Of a DNA stretch of 64,000 nt, positions 46,832-54,426 are shown in pieces; position 1 is the stretch's first letter, and the number at the start of each line of letters is the position of its first letter. The DNA is taken from IMG/VR virus record IMGVR_UViG_3300028610_000426, positions 19,101 to 83,100 of that record, one strand, 5' to 3'. The translations under genes were made by a program, and so were the position numbers. This DNA is from a virus. The notes under the pieces are model-generated. The model was not told where the DNA came from and did no database searches. It saw only the letters and a program-made list of their open reading frames with translations.

Positions 46832-47145
46832 ACGAAAATCCTTTCAAGACGTTTCTGGAGATCGGCCCTTCCAGATACTTGATTGAAGTTTGCCAGAAGA
46901 CCTCTCATATATTCCCGTGCCTTCGTGATACTCCAATTATTTAAACTTCCCCCAGCCGTGGACAAGATATCCCTATCCGGATTATATGTGAGTAGAGCGT
47001 TGCTCATTACTTTTTTGAGATGGACCACATCTCCACCCTTCATATCAAGTGCGGCTATCATATCCTGAAAAACAGACTTTGCTTCAGTGGACCATTTGAC
47101 GGATACTTTAGGCCAAGTTTCTTCCAGAACGTCCCCGAATCTCAT
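46828..47145 (-). CDS. tagged helical protein (candidate capsid-packaged)
   Basis: This 105-aa protein starts Met-Arg-Phe-Gly-Asp-Val-Leu-Glu-Glu-Thr with L-E-E as the site. The TAATGA junction with the upstream structural gene sets ATG 47145. The body is helical and basic. Confidence 0.7.
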   Translation of the reverse strand: MRFGDVLEETWPKVSVKWSTEAKSVFQDMIAALDMKGGDVVHLKKVMSNALLTYNPDRDILSTAGGSLNNWSITKAREYMRGLLANFNQVSGRADLQKRLERIFV

Positions 47146-47924
47146 TACGGTGTATATGCTACACACTCTACAATGTGAGCATCCAAATCAATGGATTGAA
47201 TGATAGAAGTATCAAGACCGTTATCATCTTGAACAGTCTCACCTTCAATGGATTGAATGATAGAAGTATCAAGACCATCATCATCTTGAACAGTTTCGCC
47301 ATCTTCAAACTTTCCGGTTAATACGGTCACGGTAATATCATTTACGTTAATCGCATCAATAGTTGCTGTGGCTCCTGATGTTAATCCGGTAAGGATATCT
47401 GATACAGCATGACCGAGAGCATCATCAACCGCAAGTGTTACAGTGTCTTCAAACACTCCTGACGTAACAGTAACGGTAATATCGTTCCCGTCAATCGCAT
47501 CAATAACTCCTGTAGCTCCTGATGTTAATCCAGTAAGGGTATCTAATACAGCATGAACGGAGGCATTGTCTACCGTAAGTGTTACAATTTCGCTGGTTAC
47601 AGTAACTCGTACAAACGTTTCAGGAGGATAAGTTTCAACAGGGATACGTTTTGTTGTATCGATAGCAACAATAACCGGGGCGGCAAGTATACTTACCCAC
47701 CCACTTAATAGACCAACGTAAACCTCAATATCATCAACGTTTATGGCCCCGTCCCCAACTGCTGAAACATACAACAACATTTCTTGTTTACCACCTTGAG
47801 CAATTTTCCGAACAATCCCAGCACCATCAGGCACACGCCGCTCAACACCCAGAGGTCTGGTTTGACCTTTACGGAACAGAACTATGGCTCTGTTAACTTC
47901 TCCAGTGTCAGACTGTAAAGCCAT
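47145..47924 (-). CDS. virion decoration/fibre-like protein with internal repeats
   Basis: This 259-aa protein has an N-terminal domain of about 115 residues homologous to the neighbouring 126-aa protein. A repeat region follows. Two copies of about 48 residues contain L-T-G-L-T-S-G-A-T, and two 19-residue copies begin G-E-T-V-Q-D-D. The T-S-G-A-T pattern is common in phage structural proteins. It is likely a virion surface or neck protein. The 19-residue repeat corresponds to a 57-bp tandem repeat in DNA. Confidence 0.6.
   Translation of the reverse strand: MALQSDTGEVNRAIVLFRKGQTRPLGVERRVPDGAGIVRKIAQGGKQEMLLYVSAVGDGAINVDDIEVYVGLLSGWVSILAAPVIVAIDTTKRIPVETYPPETFVRVTVTSEIVTLTVDNASVHAVLDTLTGLTSGATGVIDAIDGNDITVTVTSGVFEDTVTLAVDDALGHAVSDILTGLTSGATATIDAINVNDITVTVLTGKFEDGETVQDDDGLDTSIIQSIEGETVQDDNGLDTSIIQSIDLDAHIVECVAYTP
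47188..47301 (-). repeat. 57-bp tandem repeat, two copies
   Basis: Two near-identical 57-base units (beginning TCAATGGATTG at 47188 and 47245 on the plus strand) encode the duplicated 19-residue motif of the structural gene. They differ at only a few third-position bases, indicating a recent duplication. Confidence 0.8.
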
Positions 47925-47942
47925 TATTACTTCCTCCAGATA

Positions 47943-48323
47943 TTACGGGGTGACAGGGGCAAATTCTATTCTATGATCAAACAACGCCCCATCCATAGTA
48001 ATACGGACATGTGTCTCTGTAGGATATGTTTCGATCAATCTTCGAATTGAGATATCTGCGTCAATAGTAACCGGGGCCGCAAGTAAACTTACCCAAGACT
48101 GGGTAGCTGACACGTAGACTTCGATGTCATCAAGGTCTACTGTAACAGCCGGATCAGCGTTTGTAATATAGAGCGCAACTTGTTGTGACCCACCCATTGC
48201 CTTTTTACGAACAACAGTGCTCCCATCCGGCATACGTTTTTCCAGTGGATCAGGAGCCGTAGGAGATTTGCGGAATAATACAGTTAAAGCGGTAACTTCA
48301 CCGGTATCGGAAAGTAGAGGCAT
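47943..48323 (-). CDS. virion structural protein, paralogue of the 47145-47924 N-domain
   Basis: This 126-aa protein aligns with the first domain of its neighbour. Shared landmarks are S-D-T-G-E-V near residue 5, V-L-F-R-K near 15, P-D-G near 32, D-D-I-E-V-Y-V near 66 and S-x-L-A-A-P-V near 79. It lacks the repeat region. A decoration or neck role is inferred from the late operon. Confidence 0.6.
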   Translation of the reverse strand: MPLLSDTGEVTALTVLFRKSPTAPDPLEKRMPDGSTVVRKKAMGGSQQVALYITNADPAVTVDLDDIEVYVSATQSWVSLLAAPVTIDADISIRRLIETYPTETHVRITMDGALFDHRIEFAPVTP

Positions 48324-48325
48324 TA

Positions 48326-48496
48326 TTAATCTTTCTGGCGACTAAGAAAATCTGTTGCTTCAGCAATAAGGTCAGACTTCCGCTCATTCTTTTTCGCCTG
48401 TTTTTCTTCACGCTTCTCCTTGAGTTTATCCTTATCCCAATCACCATCCATGGCAGACTGAACAAGGGCTCTCAGTTCTTCGTAGCTTGCTTTCAT
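48326..48496 (-). CDS. small charged helical protein
   Basis: This 56-aa protein starts Met-Lys-Ala-Ser-Tyr-Glu-Glu-Leu and is Lys/Glu-rich and helical. ATAGGAGAC sets ATG 48496. It is the first gene behind the minus-strand late promoter, about 30 bases from the expected start of transcription. Confidence 0.7.
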   Translation of the reverse strand: MKASYEELRALVQSAMDGDWDKDKLKEKREEKQAKKNERKSDLIAEATDFLSRQKD

Positions 48497-48534
48497 ATCT
48501 ATGTCTCCTATAAGGTTAGTATAGTTCTTTTAAG

Positions 48535-48542
48535 TATTTATA
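48535..48542 (-). promoter_or_regulatory. T4-type late promoter for the minus-strand block
   Basis: On the minus strand TATAAATA (48542-48535) is followed by CTTAAAAGAACTATAC. This is the best late box in the window and the same TATAAATACTTAAAA string as at 3410. It lies upstream of eleven co-directed genes. Confidence 0.75.
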
Positions 48543-48646
48543 TGAGTTCTTCTGAAAATGGGGTCTGGTAGTTTAACCGCTAATAATTAGCACTATAAAC
48601 CCTAACTTTTTAGGGCAAAATCTTTGAAATATAGTCATTTAATACT
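48543..48646. other. divergent intergenic region
   Basis: The region between the late minus-strand promoter and the early plus-strand promoter holds a GCTAATAATTAGC palindrome (48573-48585) and a CCCTAA/TTAGGG hairpin near 48601-48616. No gene, tRNA or convincing terminator is visible. Confidence 0.5.
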
Positions 48647-48674
48647 TGACATAAGGGGTAAAAATAGTTATATT
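48647..48674 (+). promoter_or_regulatory. early promoter cassette
   Basis: TTGACA (48647) and TATATT (48669) are 16 bases apart. From the -10 box to ATG 48705 the sequence is almost the same as 28131-28169. Confidence 0.85.
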
Positions 48675-48704
48675 ATAAGTGGAGGTAGATGAAAGGAGAT
48701 TGAA

Positions 48705-48917
48705 ATGTCCAAGGCATTTAAAGTAGAAGTTAAAGGAACTGTGGCGGTGGCAAAAGTGACGGCCAAGAAGTTTGGAGTTGCCCCCCTTACTGCCATTAAA
48801 GAGCGCTTCTATGGTGTAACGGAAGCGGTCACTGCCGGGACTGAGACTGCTCTTGAGAAGTGGTTCGGGGCTGTCGAAGAAGGTCCGGGCACTCTTCTTA
48901 CTTTCAAGACTGCATAG
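48705..48917 (+). CDS. hypothetical protein
   Basis: This 70-aa protein was not recognised. It is Ala/Val/Lys/Thr-rich with no Cys. AAAGGAG precedes the start behind the promoter cassette. Confidence 0.72.
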   Translation: MSKAFKVEVKGTVAVAKVTAKKFGVAPLTAIKERFYGVTEAVTAGTETALEKWFGAVEEGPGTLLTFKTA

Positions 48918-48926
48918 GAGGTAGTC

Positions 48927-49409
48927 ATGGCCGAAGCGAAACTTCACTATTTAAAGAAAACCCTCCGACACGGAGCGTGGGATGTTCATAGTGCCTGTGG
49001 CCGGGGCAAGTTCCTGACAGAGAGTCTGGACGCCACCACTTGTAAGAGATGTCGGAAATCTCCCGCATGGAAATCAACCAGACTGTCGAAACTGATATTT
49101 CTTCCCTTCTATAAGAAGAAGATGGACCCGGCGCTGGTTAAGATGGTTAAGGAAGCTCCAGAGGTTGTTCATCTTCTGGACGTAACCAAAACGGGTGTCA
49201 AGAGTGCTGAGTGCGGCGCAACGGTTCCTCTGGATGATCTTAAAGTTCCTTTCCGAAATCCTTCCGCTCTGGAACTCATCACGTGTCCCGCATGTTATGA
49301 GAAGCTGGACACGGAGTTAAAGGAACTGGAAAAGAGACTGGCCGCTGATGATAAGATGAGACTGGCCGCTGGTAAAGCAAGGATAGAGGCCATGAGAAAA
49401 AGGAGTTGA
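48927..49409 (+). CDS. zinc-binding protein with duplicated half-domain
   Basis: This 160-aa protein has two similar modules. The first is H-S-A-C-G-R-G-K...T-T-C-K-R-C (about 21-42). The second is S-A-E-C-G-A-T...I-T-C-P-A-C (about 91-120). Each would bind one zinc ion. The same module occurs in the 49534 gene. The C-terminus is a Lys/Glu helix. AGGAGGT upstream. Confidence 0.72.
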   Translation: MAEAKLHYLKKTLRHGAWDVHSACGRGKFLTESLDATTCKRCRKSPAWKSTRLSKLIFLPFYKKKMDPALVKMVKEAPEVVHLLDVTKTGVKSAECGATVPLDDLKVPFRNPSALELITCPACYEKLDTELKELEKRLAADDKMRLAAGKARIEAMRKRS

Positions 49410-49466
49410 ACTCAGGCTCAGGCGGGAATTTCTTAGGATCAACGATTCCATTAAGAACCTATTAAT

Positions 49467-49494
49467 TTGACAAACCCAACAAAATGGTTATATT
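49467..49494 (+). promoter_or_regulatory. early promoter cassette
   Basis: TTGACA (49467) and TATATT (49489), spacer 16, followed by ATAGATGGAGGTA and a second site AAAGGAGG before ATG 49534. Confidence 0.82.
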
Positions 49495-49533
49495 ATAGAT
49501 GGAGGTAAGAAACATCAGCGAAAGGAGGACATC

Positions 49534-49755
49534 ATGACAAACGTTACAAAAGTCAGAAGGACTAAAGATACCATCATTCATTATACGAGGACGGTAACGT
49601 TCAGCAAGCACCACACTCCTTGTGGGTTGAGTTTGAGAACTTCTGATGAGAGAACTACCAGCTTCGTGGAATACGTGACTTGTAAGAAATGTGCGGAGTA
49701 CCTTTTTAAGAAAGCTAAGAAGGTGCTGGCCGTCGCAACCATGAAGGAGAAGTAA
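49534..49755 (+). CDS. small zinc module protein
   Basis: This 73-aa protein has H-H-T-P-C-G-L-S...V-T-C-K-K-C (about 26-52), the same zinc module as the 48927 gene, with a lysine-rich tail. TAATG couples it to the metallopeptidase-like gene. Confidence 0.72.
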   Translation: MTNVTKVRRTKDTIIHYTRTVTFSKHHTPCGLSLRTSDERTTSFVEYVTCKKCAEYLFKKAKKVLAVATMKEK

Positions 49756-50264
49756 TGGCAAGACCACGTGATAGTCAAAGGTCCGCAGTGTACAGGTGGG
49801 AAGCCACTATTCGTCGGGAACTAGTTCCTTATGATTACCGCAAGGAACTTCTGTCTTTACCATCCTGTAGGGCGCTGGTCAAGAAAATAGCCGAAGATTA
49901 TGATATCAAAGCTCCAGAAGTGAAAGACGGTAGGGGCACTACTACCGCTTATGCTTATGGTGGGTGGGCCGTAGGATTTCCCAGATGGGCACGGAGGCCA
50001 GTGACTATCATTCATGAGATGGCTCATATTATTCTCTACCGGAGAATCAGGGAATCGTTATCTGCTCATGGCCGGGAGTTCGCTTCCCTTGTCCTTGATA
50101 TGTACAAGCGTTATCTGGGGATCGATCACGTGAAGGCTCGGAAGATGGCAATCGTTCAGAAACCCCGTAGGGTCCGGTTCGCCAAGATGGTTGACATCCC
50201 GAAACCCATAAAGAAGGTTTATAAACTGAAGCCTGTTGTTATAGCGGCTTCGAAGGAGAAGTGA
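49755..50264 (+). CDS. HExxH (SprT/WLM-like) metallopeptidase
   Basis: This 169-aa protein has I-I-H-E-M-A-H-I-I (about 92-100) and S-A-H-G-R-E-F (about 111-117). That is the HExxH motif followed by the third His ligand in H-G-x-x-F, as in SprT- and WLM-type peptidases, which cleave DNA-bound proteins. The C-terminal 40 residues are basic. Phage role unknown. Confidence 0.7.
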   Translation: MARPRDSQRSAVYRWEATIRRELVPYDYRKELLSLPSCRALVKKIAEDYDIKAPEVKDGRGTTTAYAYGGWAVGFPRWARRPVTIIHEMAHIILYRRIRESLSAHGREFASLVLDMYKRYLGIDHVKARKMAIVQKPRRVRFAKMVDIPKPIKKVYKLKPVVIAASKEK

Positions 50265-50869
50265 TGTTTGGAATGAGTCTACTCAGCACAATAAACACAC
50301 GTGGAGATGTTGAATTTACGTTTGTTAAACTGACAGCCACAACCAGAGGAATGGAGCTTGATTATGGTTGGGTGCTGAAAGTCTCCTCCCTTTTGGAACT
50401 TATGAATTATCATATGTGCCAGTCACATGCGGCGGAGGCTTTCCTTGACTATTCAGCGGTAGTCTCTAAGAAGCAGAAACATTTCGCCAATGATCGGGCA
50501 CAGACAGCCCAGATATTTGCCGAACTTAAAGGCACGGCTGTTATCAAAGAACTTTGTAACATGGGAGCCAAGTCTTTCGAAGCTCAGTGTAAAGGTCTTG
50601 AGGCCAAAGGCGTCATTTATATCCAGCATACCGGAGGTTGGATGACGTGGGATGAAGAGAATGTCTGGGAAGAGGAAGAGTGGTCCAGAGATCATCTGAT
50701 ATTTCCGGACTCCGATGAAATTAGAGTCTTACAGTGGCCGGGTGGTGAACACTGGTATGCCAAGATAGGCGCTGTGGATGTGGTCATTGATGGTGAACAG
50801 AAATGGAATACCTTCAATGAAGCCGATACCGCCGCCAAGCGGTTCGTAGATGAAAGGATAACGTCATGA
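50264..50869 (+). CDS. hypothetical protein
   Basis: This 201-aa protein was not recognised. It has a helical first half and a Trp/Glu-rich second half (near residue 133). AAGGAG lies upstream; GTG 50261 would add one residue. Confidence 0.7.
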   Translation: MFGMSLLSTINTRGDVEFTFVKLTATTRGMELDYGWVLKVSSLLELMNYHMCQSHAAEAFLDYSAVVSKKQKHFANDRAQTAQIFAELKGTAVIKELCNMGAKSFEAQCKGLEAKGVIYIQHTGGWMTWDEENVWEEEEWSRDHLIFPDSDEIRVLQWPGGEHWYAKIGAVDVVIDGEQKWNTFNEADTAAKRFVDERITS

Positions 50870-51123
50870 GAAGGATGATGAACGTAAAATCAGCAACCAA
50901 CGAATTGGACTTGGATAAGTCCAAGATGCTTACCTTCGAAATAGAGGGGTATGAGGGTGGGATAAAATGTTTCATCAACCAACAGTCCTACAGGGTCCGT
51001 AAGATGAAAGAAAAACTTGTCCATGAATTGGGGATCGATGAGGAAATCGTCTGCGCCTTCAAAGAAGCGGTGTTGGATGAGGACCGTGAAGACAGGCGTT
51101 ATGACGGCTGTTGTAATTGCTAG
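50866..51123 (+). CDS. hypothetical protein with C-terminal CCNC
   Basis: This 85-aa protein was not recognised. It is charged, with a G-C-C-N-C end. ATGA overlap upstream. Confidence 0.65.
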   Translation: MRRMMNVKSATNELDLDKSKMLTFEIEGYEGGIKCFINQQSYRVRKMKEKLVHELGIDEEIVCAFKEAVLDEDREDRRYDGCCNC

Positions 51124-51134
51124 GTATTTATTCC

Positions 51135-51163
51135 TTGACATGGGGGTTAATAATAGTTATATT
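51135..51163 (+). promoter_or_regulatory. early promoter
   Basis: TTGACA (51135) and TATATT (51158), spacer 17, followed by GTAGGTGAAAGGGAGGTAA before ATG 51189. Confidence 0.82.
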
Positions 51164-51188
51164 GTAGGTGAAAGGGAGGTAACAAACT

Positions 51189-51650
51189 ATGGCAACGAAA
51201 ATGACTGCAAAGAATAAGGCCGATGTCGCTCTTTACGAAAGGGCACTGGCGGCCGGGGAAGCGGCGCTGATTGCGGCTACACCCACACCAATGGTTGTGG
51301 GTGAAGCAAAAGACCTCTTCTCCAATGAGTTTAAAGAAGGTGCCAAACTTCACTTCGTGGAAGGTGGCGTGTGCGGGTTCGCATGGGTTAATGTAAGGTC
51401 CAGAAATGGTGGACTGAAGTTCATCAACTCTCTGGCCAAGGCTGGTCTGGCCAAGAAGGGTGATGATTATTCCCATGATGGCACCACCATTAACACCCGG
51501 TTCCGGAAAGATCACTATTATGGTGGTTATACTTTCTGGGTGAAGGAAGGTGACCAGAGCATGGAGCGTAAAGAAGCTTTCGCTAATGCCTTTGCCAAAG
51601 TTCTCACCGAGACTGGCATGACGGCCTACGCCAATTCCCGAATGGACTAG
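51189..51650 (+). CDS. conserved phage protein
   Basis: This 153-aa protein has an Ala-rich N-terminal helix and G-V-C-G-F-A-W-V near residue 60, then Y-Y-G-G-Y-T-F-W-V near 109. I recall the C-G-F-A-W-V segment from small proteins of other phages. Function unknown. Confidence 0.72.
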   Translation: MATKMTAKNKADVALYERALAAGEAALIAATPTPMVVGEAKDLFSNEFKEGAKLHFVEGGVCGFAWVNVRSRNGGLKFINSLAKAGLAKKGDDYSHDGTTINTRFRKDHYYGGYTFWVKEGDQSMERKEAFANAFAKVLTETGMTAYANSRMD

Positions 51651-51660
51651 GAGGTTTATT

Positions 51661-52011
51661 GTGGGTTGGACATTTACTTCAAGACCGAAAGGCGAACCCA
51701 TCAAGAAGTTTCTTGCGGAACGTGTCTTCGGTCCCAAATTCGAAATTCTGGAATGTGCCGTGATCAAGCGAACAACCGCTTACGTGGCCGCTCGGAACCT
51801 TGACAATCCAGATGAGGTCTTCGCCTGTATTTTCCTTCTGGCGTACAGGCCCAGAGATTACGGGTATGAGTTCGGGTACAAGGATATGGATGAGACCATG
51901 GGTCCATTCTCTTATGACTGCCCTGAGCGTATTCTGGACCTCCTGACCCCCACTGACAATGAGAGTGCTATGAGATGGAGGGAGAGGTGTCGGGAAAGGG
52001 CGGCGGCATGA
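51661..52011 (+). CDS. conserved phage protein
   Basis: This 116-aa protein begins M-G-W-T-F-T-S-R-P-K-G (GTG start 51661 after AGGAGGT) and ends with a D-N-E-S-A-M-R-W-R-E-R-C helix. Similar M-G-W-T-F proteins occur in phages and plasmids; function unknown. Confidence 0.72.
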   Translation: MGWTFTSRPKGEPIKKFLAERVFGPKFEILECAVIKRTTAYVAARNLDNPDEVFACIFLLAYRPRDYGYEFGYKDMDETMGPFSYDCPERILDLLTPTDNESAMRWRERCRERAAA

Positions 52012-52211
52012 CAAGAGTTCCCGTCTTCTGTGGAGAGAAAAGTGTCTGGATGTTCAGGGAGGAACGTCCGGGTGATGATACACCAATGGCGTATAAGGTA
52101 TATGGTATCTATGTCTCCCGGACAGGTATTGACCCCTTGAGGATGTTCGCCTCCAGAGCCGTCCTTGCGGCGGCCGCTGAGAAATATGTAAGGAGGTTAT
52201 CAGGTGGCTAA
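52008..52211 (+). CDS. hypothetical protein
   Basis: This 67-aa protein starts at ATG 52008 overlapping the upstream stop (ATGA). It has a beta-like Y-K-V-Y-G-I-Y-V segment. Not recognised. Confidence 0.62.
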   Translation: MTRVPVFCGEKSVWMFREERPGDDTPMAYKVYGIYVSRTGIDPLRMFASRAVLAAAAEKYVRRLSGG

Positions 52212-52353
52212 AGAAATTTGTAGTAGTTGTTATTATGAAGAGATTTGTGATGACAAGACAAGTAAAAGACCAGAGAAATATGCTGACAGGGTTGGAGTAT
52301 ATGGTCCTGTGATAGCGTGTACAAAATATAAAAGGAGGTTATCAAGTGAGTAA
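52204..52353 (+). CDS. small zinc-binding protein
   Basis: This 49-aa protein starts at GTG 52204 seven bases after AGGAGG. It has C-S-S-C near residue 6, Cys at 15 and Cys at 39. Overlaps both neighbours by eight bases. Confidence 0.6.
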   Translation: MAKEICSSCYYEEICDDKTSKRPEKYADRVGVYGPVIACTKYKRRLSSE

Positions 52354-52639
52354 ACAAATTATTCGTCAACCCTCGGTTGATAGTAATGTGGAACTGTATT
52401 GTATCTATTCCTCCATCGTCGGGGAAATCATCTGGTACGATTGCACGGCGGAGGAAATTGAAAAAATCTTCGTCAAAGAGGCTGAAGAAGAAGCTTCCGC
52501 TTATGTGAGAGGCATCTTTGAAAAACTCAATAAAGGTGAAAATCCTTATCGTCGGCTGGGCATAACTTATGAAGAAGCTCTTGAAGATTCGGGAGGAACC
52601 TTGGATGAAGATTGTAAGGAGGAAGATTCTAATGAATAA
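52346..52639 (+). CDS. hypothetical acidic protein
   Basis: This 97-aa protein starts at GTG 52346 after AAAGGAGG. It is Glu-rich with a helix near residues 35-62. Not recognised. Confidence 0.68.
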   Translation: MSKQIIRQPSVDSNVELYCIYSSIVGEIIWYDCTAEEIEKIFVKEAEEEASAYVRGIFEKLNKGENPYRRLGITYEEALEDSGGTLDEDCKEEDSNE

Positions 52640-53003
52640 ACTTATCTCAAGCATTTGGGAAAATATCGGCATTATCGTTGTTTTAATCATCTGTGTTCTA
52701 CTGGCGGTAGGTATGGCATCCGTTGTCAATGATGTCTACAAAAAGATTGTATACTTGGAGGGGGAACTGGATTGGTATCAGGATAACTATCAGTCTTTCC
52801 AAGGGTCCATGTTATTTGAAATAGATAAAAACGGTGATTCTGTCTATGAGCAATACAGAATGTTCACCCCCAACGCTGAGAAGAATTGGTATCTTATCAA
52901 CGATGACCGTTCTTTAGTAACGTCTCCTACACCCAGACAGGAAAAGATTCTGGCAAGGGCTTTAGCATTTCATGAAATGTCTAAAGCAGTGAGGGAACGA
53001 TGA
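52632..53003 (+). CDS. membrane-anchored protein
   Basis: This 123-aa protein has one hydrophobic helix (about residues 9-30) and a charged domain that would lie on one side of the membrane. AAGGAGG precedes ATG 52632; an in-frame ATG at 52569 lies inside the previous gene. Confidence 0.7.
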   Translation: MNKLISSIWENIGIIVVLIICVLLAVGMASVVNDVYKKIVYLEGELDWYQDNYQSFQGSMLFEIDKNGDSVYEQYRMFTPNAEKNWYLINDDRSLVTSPTPRQEKILARALAFHEMSKAVRER

Positions 53004-53194
53004 TGAAAGCAACTGAGAAAGTCAGATGTGGAACTTGTATATTTGGGTTAATGCGGATATTGAGGCCGGGGCCAGATGAAAGAAAATTCATTGCTTGTTC
53101 TCGATATCCAAAAACAATTACAAAAAGTCCTTGGCACTTGTGCGGGGAATGGAGCAACGAGTATCCACCAAAAATTAAAAAGGAGATGAAGTGA
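53000..53194 (+). CDS. small zinc-binding protein
   Basis: This 64-aa protein has C-G-T-C near residue 10, Cys at about 33 and C-G-E-W near 48. ATG 53000 or 53003 are both possible; the ATGA overlap favours 53000. Confidence 0.62.
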   Translation: MMKATEKVRCGTCIFGLMRILRPGPDERKFIACSRYPKTITKSPWHLCGEWSNEYPPKIKKEMK

Positions 53195-53439
53195 GCCATA
53201 CTAGCTCCGACCATAACCATATCATTTGGGTAAATGGTAAGCCCCACCGTATGCGCCGGGGGAAGCTGATCCACATTTCTGATCAGTGGTTTGGTCACGT
53301 TACCCGGCCCCAGACCATCCGGAAGAGACAGAGTAAACAGATCAAGAAGATCAAGAAGCACATGCAGGGTGATTCACAGCGTCAGACATATGAACGATGG
53401 CGCTGTCGTTCCAAAGCGAAATATGCTATAATGGATTAA
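53191..53439 (+). CDS. small basic protein
   Basis: This 82-aa protein starts at GTG 53191 after AAAGGAG. The second half is strongly basic (K-Q-I-K-K-I-K-K), so nucleic acid binding is likely. Not recognised. Confidence 0.65.
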   Translation: MSHTSSDHNHIIWVNGKPHRMRRGKLIHISDQWFGHVTRPQTIRKRQSKQIKKIKKHMQGDSQRQTYERWRCRSKAKYAIMD

Positions 53440-53452
53440 GGAGATAGAAATT

Positions 53453-54424
53453 ATGAGCTTTATACAATATATACCAAAACGTTTCTCAGCGGGGTCTTTA
53501 CATCTCATAGAGACTGCCAACCAAATCATCAACGAATATGAAGAGATGGGATATACTCTCACTCTTCGACAGCTTTATTATCAATTCGTGGCCCGTGATT
53601 TGATCGCCAACAAGCAATCCGAATATAAGCGACTGGGTTCGATTATCAATGATGGTCGGTTGGCTGGTATGATCAACTGGAAATCTCTTGAGGATCGGAC
53701 CCGGAACGTTCAGACCAATTCTCATTGGACTAACCCCAAATCAATCATCAAAACGGCTTACCACGCCTATGCCCGTGACAAGTGGGCAACACAGGATTAT
53801 TACGTAGAGGTCTGGATTGAAAAAGATGCTCTTCTTGGTGTGATCGAACACACATGTAAAGAGCTTGACGTTCCCTTTTTCTCCTGCCGTGGTTATACCA
53901 GTCAATCAGAGGCATGGGGAGCGGGTCAGAGGATGCTCACAGCAATCAATGAGGACAAACAGCCAGTGGTGATTCATATGGGTGATCATGACCCATCTGG
54001 TATCGATATGAGCTTCGATATCTGGAAACGGTTGAACCTATTTGTCGGAGAAGGTTTATACGAGTGGGGCAATATCAGCGATTATTACAATCGTAATGAA
54101 GCAATGCTGAGAACCACTTTTCATCGATATGAGAAAGAGGGTGTCATTGTTGAGCGGATAGCCCTTAACCGGGATCAGGTTCATGAAATGAATCCACCAC
54201 CGAACCCCGCAAAACTTACGGATAGCCGCATCAAAACATATGCTGAACTTTTTGGCACCCTGTCATGGGAACTTGATGCTATCAATCCCCCAACGTTAAA
54301 CGCTATCCTCAAAGACAAAATCACATCTTACATAGATGATGATTACTGGGATGAAGTTGTACAACAGCAAGAAGAGGAAAGGGATAGTATCAAAGAACTT
54401 ATGGATAATTTAAAAGGAGAATAA
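53453..54424 (+). CDS. stand-alone topoisomerase VI-A/Spo11-like protein (Mini-A type)
   Basis: This 323-aa protein combines an N-terminal winged-helix-like part containing L-T-L-R-Q-L-Y-Y (about 36-43) with a TOPRIM domain. That domain shows V-W-I-E-K-D-A (about 122-128) and H-M-G-D-H-D-P-S-G (about 177-185), the Glu and D-x-D metal ligands. This is the topoisomerase VI A subunit/Spo11 layout, in which a Tyr of the winged helix attacks DNA. No B subunit is encoded nearby. Stand-alone A-type proteins in mobile elements have been named Mini-A. It may cut or resolve DNA during replication. Confidence 0.75.
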   Translation: MSFIQYIPKRFSAGSLHLIETANQIINEYEEMGYTLTLRQLYYQFVARDLIANKQSEYKRLGSIINDGRLAGMINWKSLEDRTRNVQTNSHWTNPKSIIKTAYHAYARDKWATQDYYVEVWIEKDALLGVIEHTCKELDVPFFSCRGYTSQSEAWGAGQRMLTAINEDKQPVVIHMGDHDPSGIDMSFDIWKRLNLFVGEGLYEWGNISDYYNRNEAMLRTTFHRYEKEGVIVERIALNRDQVHEMNPPPNPAKLTDSRIKTYAELFGTLSWELDAINPPTLNAILKDKITSYIDDDYWDEVVQQQEEERDSIKELMDNLKGE

Positions 54425-54426
54425 CC

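Noticed and set aside
48551-48620. Possible tRNA in the divergent intergenic region (GGTAGTTTAACCGC context)
   Set aside because: The string recalls a tRNA D-arm, but no acceptor stem, anticodon stem or TTC arm can be paired around it.
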